From Macrococcus bovicus (lineage in GTDB: Bacteria; Bacillota; Bacilli; Staphylococcales; Staphylococcaceae), in contig NZ_SCWF01000004.1 of NCBI RefSeq assembly GCF_004359575.1, positions 82,195 through 146,194 on the forward strand: a stretch of DNA of 64,000 bases, in the 5' to 3' direction. The position numbers and the translations under genes are program-made. Within the stretch, counting starts at the first letter, position 1, and each line of letters begins with the position of its first letter. The notes under the pieces were generated by a model. That model searched no databases, was not told where the DNA came from, and saw only the letters and a program-made list of their open reading frames with translations. Positions 60,843 to 64,000 of this stretch are shown in pieces.

Positions 60843-61591
60843 TGTTTTTAGTGAAGGACTTTAAAGGATTTACGACGTATGAGAAAGTCTTGTTCGCATT
60901 TATTCTAGTTGCCCAAATTTTTATTCTTGTTTATTTCTGGAATAATGGTGAAAATTTTAATACACTCAGTGCTATCTCAGCTATTTCAAGTATTTCTGGC
61001 GTTGCATGTGTTATTATGTCTGCAAAAGGAAGATTAAGTACTTTCTTCTACGGTGTTATTCAGGCAGCCACTTACGGTTATGTCAGCTATAAGAGTTTCC
61101 TCTACGGTGAAGTGGGTCTTCAGGTCGTTTTTGGTATTTTCCAGTTCATCGGTCTTTATGCTTGGTTGCAGAATATGCATAGCGATCATCATACCGATGA
61201 TCCAAATGTTCAGGAAGTAGATTCTCGAGGGTTAAACAGTCGCGGATGGGTCATTACCATTATAATGACGGTATTAGTATATGTAGGCACAGGATATTAT
61301 CTTGATAATTTCACCAATGCAAAGCAGCCTTTTGTAGATGCTCTATCTGTCGGATTAAGTTTAGTTGCACAAACATTGATGACCTTGCGTTATAAAGAAC
61401 AATGGTTATTATGGATCCTGATAAATATGGTTTCTATTTTCCTGTGGGCAAGACTCATGGTATTAAATGATAAACTGACATTTGAAGGATTATCTGCTGT
61501 CACGATGTGGATCGCTTTCCTGATCAACAGTGTCTATGGTTATTACTACTGGAAAAAACTGCAGGACGTCCAGGTCGCTGACAAATATTAA
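60842..61591 (+). CDS. pnuC: Nicotinamide riboside transporter PnuC
   Basis: 249 residues, about seven helices, with the PnuC-type segments YGVIQAATYGYVSYKSFLYG and LMTLRYKEQWLLWILINM. Facilitated uptake of nicotinamide riboside, trapped by NadR phosphorylation. Translationally coupled (TGATG) to nadR. Confidence 0.94.
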   Translation: MFLVKDFKGFTTYEKVLFAFILVAQIFILVYFWNNGENFNTLSAISAISSISGVACVIMSAKGRLSTFFYGVIQAATYGYVSYKSFLYGEVGLQVVFGIFQFIGLYAWLQNMHSDHHTDDPNVQEVDSRGLNSRGWVITIIMTVLVYVGTGYYLDNFTNAKQPFVDALSVGLSLVAQTLMTLRYKEQWLLWILINMVSIFLWARLMVLNDKLTFEGLSAVTMWIAFLINSVYGYYYWKKLQDVQVADKY

Positions 61592-61698
61592 TTTATTGTA
61601 AAGGCAGGCCGTTATTCTTTAAAAACTCTTAATAATTTTCCTTCCGGCAGGATGATAGAATAGATGTATCTTAATGAATATGCTAAAGAGGTGCATCT

Positions 61699-62034
61699 AT
61701 GTTTAAAGATATGGCGTTCTACATGTTCGGACATGAAATTGATCCGTTTTTACAGCTTTTTGTTTTTGAGCCGATTGTCATCACCATTATCGCTGTGCTT
61801 GTGGCGATTGTGACTAAGAAAGCATGGACGATGGCGTTAGTGATCATTCTTCTCAATATCATTGATAATGCAATTGATGTGAACTTCTTATTCGGTGATC
61901 AAGGCATCGGGACGATTCTCGGACAGAATGTCGCATTCTTCTTCTCGAATATCTTCTCCATGTTCTATGAATTTGTACTGAGCTTCCTGTTGGCCGGTCT
62001 GCCATTTATGCATAAAAAATTCGGTATCGCTTAA
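61699..62034 (+). CDS. Hypothetical membrane protein (111 aa)
   Basis: Three helices (about 25-42, 45-60, 80-103). AAAGAGGTG precedes the ATG. No family recognised. The terminator hairpin includes its last codons. Adjacent to nadR-pnuC but with about 100 bases and a likely own promoter between. Confidence 0.68.
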   Translation: MFKDMAFYMFGHEIDPFLQLFVFEPIVITIIAVLVAIVTKKAWTMALVIILLNIIDNAIDVNFLFGDQGIGTILGQNVAFFFSNIFSMFYEFVLSFLLAGLPFMHKKFGIA

Positions 62035-62049
62035 GCGATACCGTTTTTT
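62022..62049. terminator. Terminator overlapping a coding end
   Basis: CGGTATCGCTT/AAGCGATACCG palindrome with six T; the plus-strand stop codon is in its centre, and it also serves the minus-strand gene. Confidence 0.88.
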
Positions 62050-62560
62050 ATTGGTGCTCTTTTTTATAGACCTGCGCTTTATCAGCATATTCCTGCACAA
62101 TTCGTTCCATATCCTCATAATCATCCGGCGTCAGTTCTCTGACGACTCGAGCGGGTCTGCCAAATGCAAGTGTCCGGGGTGGGATTTTGGTGCCGGGTGT
62201 CACGAGTGAGCCTGCGCCGATAAATGCGTATTCGCCGATTTCTGCACCGTCCAGTACAGTGGAATCCATGCCGATCAGTGCGTGGCTTCTGATGATGGCA
62301 GAGTGGAGTGTGACTTTATGGCCGATGGTGACGCGGTCTTCAATAATCAGCGGACGGCCTGGGGACTGATGCAGGCAGCATAAATCCTGGATATTGCTTT
62401 CTGTGCCGATGATGACAGGGCTGACATCACCGCGGATAACGGCGTTATACCAGACAGAGGAGCCGGCGCCGATCTGAACATCACCTGTTACGACTGCACC
62501 TGGTGCGATAAATGCTGTCTCATGTATTTCAGGCTGTTGTCCTTGGTAGTTCACAAGCAT
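62048..62560 (-). CDS. Gamma carbonic anhydrase family protein
   Basis: 170 residues. A left-handed beta-helix of hexapeptide repeats (IAPGAVVTGDVQIGAGSSVW) with the ligand histidines in LHQSPG and VTIGHKVTLHSAII. The C-terminal helix packs on the trimer. YrdA/PaaY-like; a CO2 hydratase activity is not proven for this group. GGGAGATT precedes the start. Confidence 0.9.
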   Translation of the reverse strand: MLVNYQGQQPEIHETAFIAPGAVVTGDVQIGAGSSVWYNAVIRGDVSPVIIGTESNIQDLCCLHQSPGRPLIIEDRVTIGHKVTLHSAIIRSHALIGMDSTVLDGAEIGEYAFIGAGSLVTPGTKIPPRTLAFGRPARVVRELTPDDYEDMERIVQEYADKAQVYKKEHQ

Positions 62561-62626
62561 GATGAATCTCCCTTTCTTTTTTTGGTATAATTAATTCTAT
62601 CATGAAAGAGGAAAGTAGGCAGAGTT

Positions 62627-63424
62627 ATGTGGAAGTGGGAAACGGAAAAAACAGCTAAAGGTGTCGTCGTGATTGTCCACAGTATACTGGAGCATCATGG
62701 ACGTTATGCCTGGCTGATCACACAGTTAAGACGTCAAGGCTACCATGTCATCATGGGGGACCTGCCTGGCCAGGGCCAGACCTCACGTGTCAGGAAAGGG
62801 CATATCCAATCTTTTGCGGACTACAGAGAAGCTGTTCTCGACTGGATAGATGTCGCAGAATCTTACTATTTACCGGTATTCGTCATCGGTGCAGGGCTGG
62901 GTGGCCTGATCATCACTAATCTGCTGGAACATGTGACACTTAAGCTGGAAGGTGTCATCCTGCTGTCGCCGCTCTTCGGTTTTCAGCATACCACGACGAC
63001 CCGCAAGAATTTCTTCGCCTCCAGTTTCGGCGGGACATCTAAGGACGCCAAGTTTGATATGAAGATTGCTTATGATCAGCTGACCCGCTCTGAAGATGCC
63101 ATCGCTGAGGTGCAGAATGATCCTCTGATGGTGAGTCAGGTAAGCTTCCACTGGTATCGTTCAATCATTGAGACGATGAAGGAGACGATGGAGAATCTGG
63201 ACCGCATTGAGCCGGTTGCGATTCAGCTGCACTACGGCACTAAAGACCATCTGGTTGACTTATCTCAGGTCAAGGTCTTTGAACGTGAGATGACTTGTGA
63301 AGTGAAGGAGTGGCCGGGGCTTTACCATGAACTTCATCAGGAACCGGAAAATAAGCAAGTGCTGGCGGAAATAGTTGCTTTTATGGATAAAAGAATCGAA
63401 TATATAGGGTTGATTGTTGAATAA
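62627..63424 (+). CDS. Alpha/beta hydrolase (lysophospholipase-like) lacking the usual Ser nucleophile
   Basis: 265 residues. VIVHSILEHHGRYAWL and GDLPGQGQTSR are typical of monoglyceride lipase/lysophospholipase-like Hydrolase_4 proteins. The nucleophile elbow, usually GxSxG, reads VIGAGLGGLI here, so Ser is replaced by Gly. The acid (LHYGTKDHLV) and His (PGLYHELHQEPE) are kept. The same gene lies next to rot in S. aureus. It may be catalytically inactive or use another residue. Confidence 0.8.
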   Translation: MWKWETEKTAKGVVVIVHSILEHHGRYAWLITQLRRQGYHVIMGDLPGQGQTSRVRKGHIQSFADYREAVLDWIDVAESYYLPVFVIGAGLGGLIITNLLEHVTLKLEGVILLSPLFGFQHTTTTRKNFFASSFGGTSKDAKFDMKIAYDQLTRSEDAIAEVQNDPLMVSQVSFHWYRSIIETMKETMENLDRIEPVAIQLHYGTKDHLVDLSQVKVFEREMTCEVKEWPGLYHELHQEPENKQVLAEIVAFMDKRIEYIGLIVE

Positions 63425-63468
63425 AAGGGTAATGATAAGGTAATAATGGGGCAGACAGGGGGCATTTG

Positions 63469-63873
63469 ATGTCACGCGAAAAGAATGAATTAAGCGATAT
63501 GGTCGCTTTAAATGAATTACAGAAAGAAATCGATACAATCTTTGATGTTATCCAAACCCGTTTTGATTTGTCTAAGGAAGAATATTTGGCGCTTGTCGCG
63601 TTATGGGATAACGGTCCGATGTCGATGAAACGTCTGAATCAATATGTAGATATCAAGCCTTATAAGCGGACACGCTTTTTCAATAATTTAGTCACAAAAG
63701 GCTGGATCTATAAAGAGCGGCCAGCTAACGATGAAAGAACAGTCATCATTCATTACAACGAAAAAAGAGCGGCTGATAAAGAGGAGATTGTCAATGCGGC
63801 CTGTTCAGCAATCAAGAATAATATGAATGACTTCAGGACTTATTTTGACCAGGTTCTTAATATATGTAAATAA
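63469..63873 (+). CDS. rot: SarA-family transcriptional regulator, Rot-like
   Basis: 134 residues. A single winged-helix SarA-type protein. YVDIKPYKRTRFFNNLVTKG then WIYKERPANDERTVIIHYNE closely matches S. aureus Rot, the repressor of toxins, and the synteny (hydrolase upstream, proline dehydrogenase and rib operon further on) is the same. ATG 63469 preceded by AGGGGG; TTG 63466 adjoins it. The target set in this organism is unknown. Confidence 0.88.
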   Translation: MSREKNELSDMVALNELQKEIDTIFDVIQTRFDLSKEEYLALVALWDNGPMSMKRLNQYVDIKPYKRTRFFNNLVTKGWIYKERPANDERTVIIHYNEKRAADKEEIVNAACSAIKNNMNDFRTYFDQVLNICK

Positions 63874-63924
63874 GAGTCTGGGACATAAATAACTAAATCT
63901 ACGATTTATATAATGACTCGAAAG

Positions 63925-63962
63925 AAAAACGGAAATTCCATTGAGGAATTTCCGTTTTTAAG
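63925..63962 (+). terminator. Terminator after rot
   Basis: AAAAACGGAAATTCC pairs with GGAATTTCCGTTTTT around ATTGA. It is preceded by GAGTCTGGGACATAAAT (63874-63890), a word repeated in many staphylococcal intergenic regions. Confidence 0.9.
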
Positions 63963-64000
63963 TGCAAAAAAAGAAGCTCTCTTATATAATGTAGTCACCA

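Noticed and set aside
61888..62124. Minus-strand frame over the end of the carbonic anhydrase-like gene
   Set aside because: Overlaps a terminator and two supported genes in other frames.

Overview
This window looks like chromosomal DNA of a Gram-positive member of the Staphylococcaceae, most likely a Macrococcus-type species with higher GC than Staphylococcus aureus. The evidence is gene content and order: divergent pckA/metK, an IsaB-like antigen behind a WalR-type box, a ribDE(BA)H operon followed by proline dehydrogenase, an alpha/beta hydrolase and a Rot-like SarA-family regulator (as in S. aureus), and a SagB-like glucosaminidase next to a transaldolase. Core genes are GC-moderate; the accessory blocks are visibly AT-rich. 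The genus is an inference.

Layout. 1-5.2 kb: tRNA-Ser(GCT), a ketopantoate reductase-like gene, an RND exporter and an eight-gene tRNA array. 5.2-14 kb: two small genes, then menA divergent from a tight menF-D-H-B-E-C operon, so the whole route from chorismate to demethylmenaquinone is encoded here. 14-16.3 kb: small regulator/membrane-protein modules (XRE and PadR types), each with one broken member. 16.2-17.8 kb: yidD, a Nudix gene and a hydrolase. 17.8-21.6 kb: an accessory block with a gene-free stretch, a secreted protein plus four-helix membrane protein (possible bacteriocin and immunity), and the relic of a plasmid: tyrosine recombinase, truncated pSK1-type Par, truncated Hfq-like gene, a complete Fst-type type I toxin-antitoxin locus, and a broken mobilisation-type small ORF.

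21.6-36.1 kb: pckA, S-box riboswitch-metK, a NERD-like protein, an aldo/keto reductase, paired fluoride channels, transaldolase, a PlcR-like regulator with its own small secreted peptide (a probable RRNPP quorum-sensing pair), a SagB-like glucosaminidase, tandem DUF805 genes, a split ThrE exporter and an M20 amidohydrolase. 36.2-42.1 kb: a strongly AT-rich defence-type island with an HKD/PLD-helicase-DUF3427 protein, a convergent Nudix gene, an XRE regulator and a GmrSD-like DUF262/DUF1524 endonuclease.

42.7-54.6 kb: a broken doxX, PH-domain and unknown genes, isaB, a GntR/6-phospho-beta-glucosidase pair, an ArsD-like gene, an orphan fused HsdM-HsdS-like protein with a divergent coiled-coil partner and two matched 16-bp operators, a DHA2-type MFS pseudogene with three lesions, a lipoprotein and an FAD oxidoreductase. 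54.6-64 kb: a repeated palindrome, FMN riboswitch-ribDE(BA)H, proline dehydrogenase, a 42-residue secreted peptide ORF, nadR-pnuC, a gamma carbonic anhydrase, an alpha/beta hydrolase lacking its serine nucleophile, and rot.

The strongest candidates for little-described biology are the PlcR-like regulator and peptide pair, the secreted protein with its four-helix partner, the AT-rich helicase/Nudix/GmrSD island, and the orphan HsdM-S gene with paired operators.
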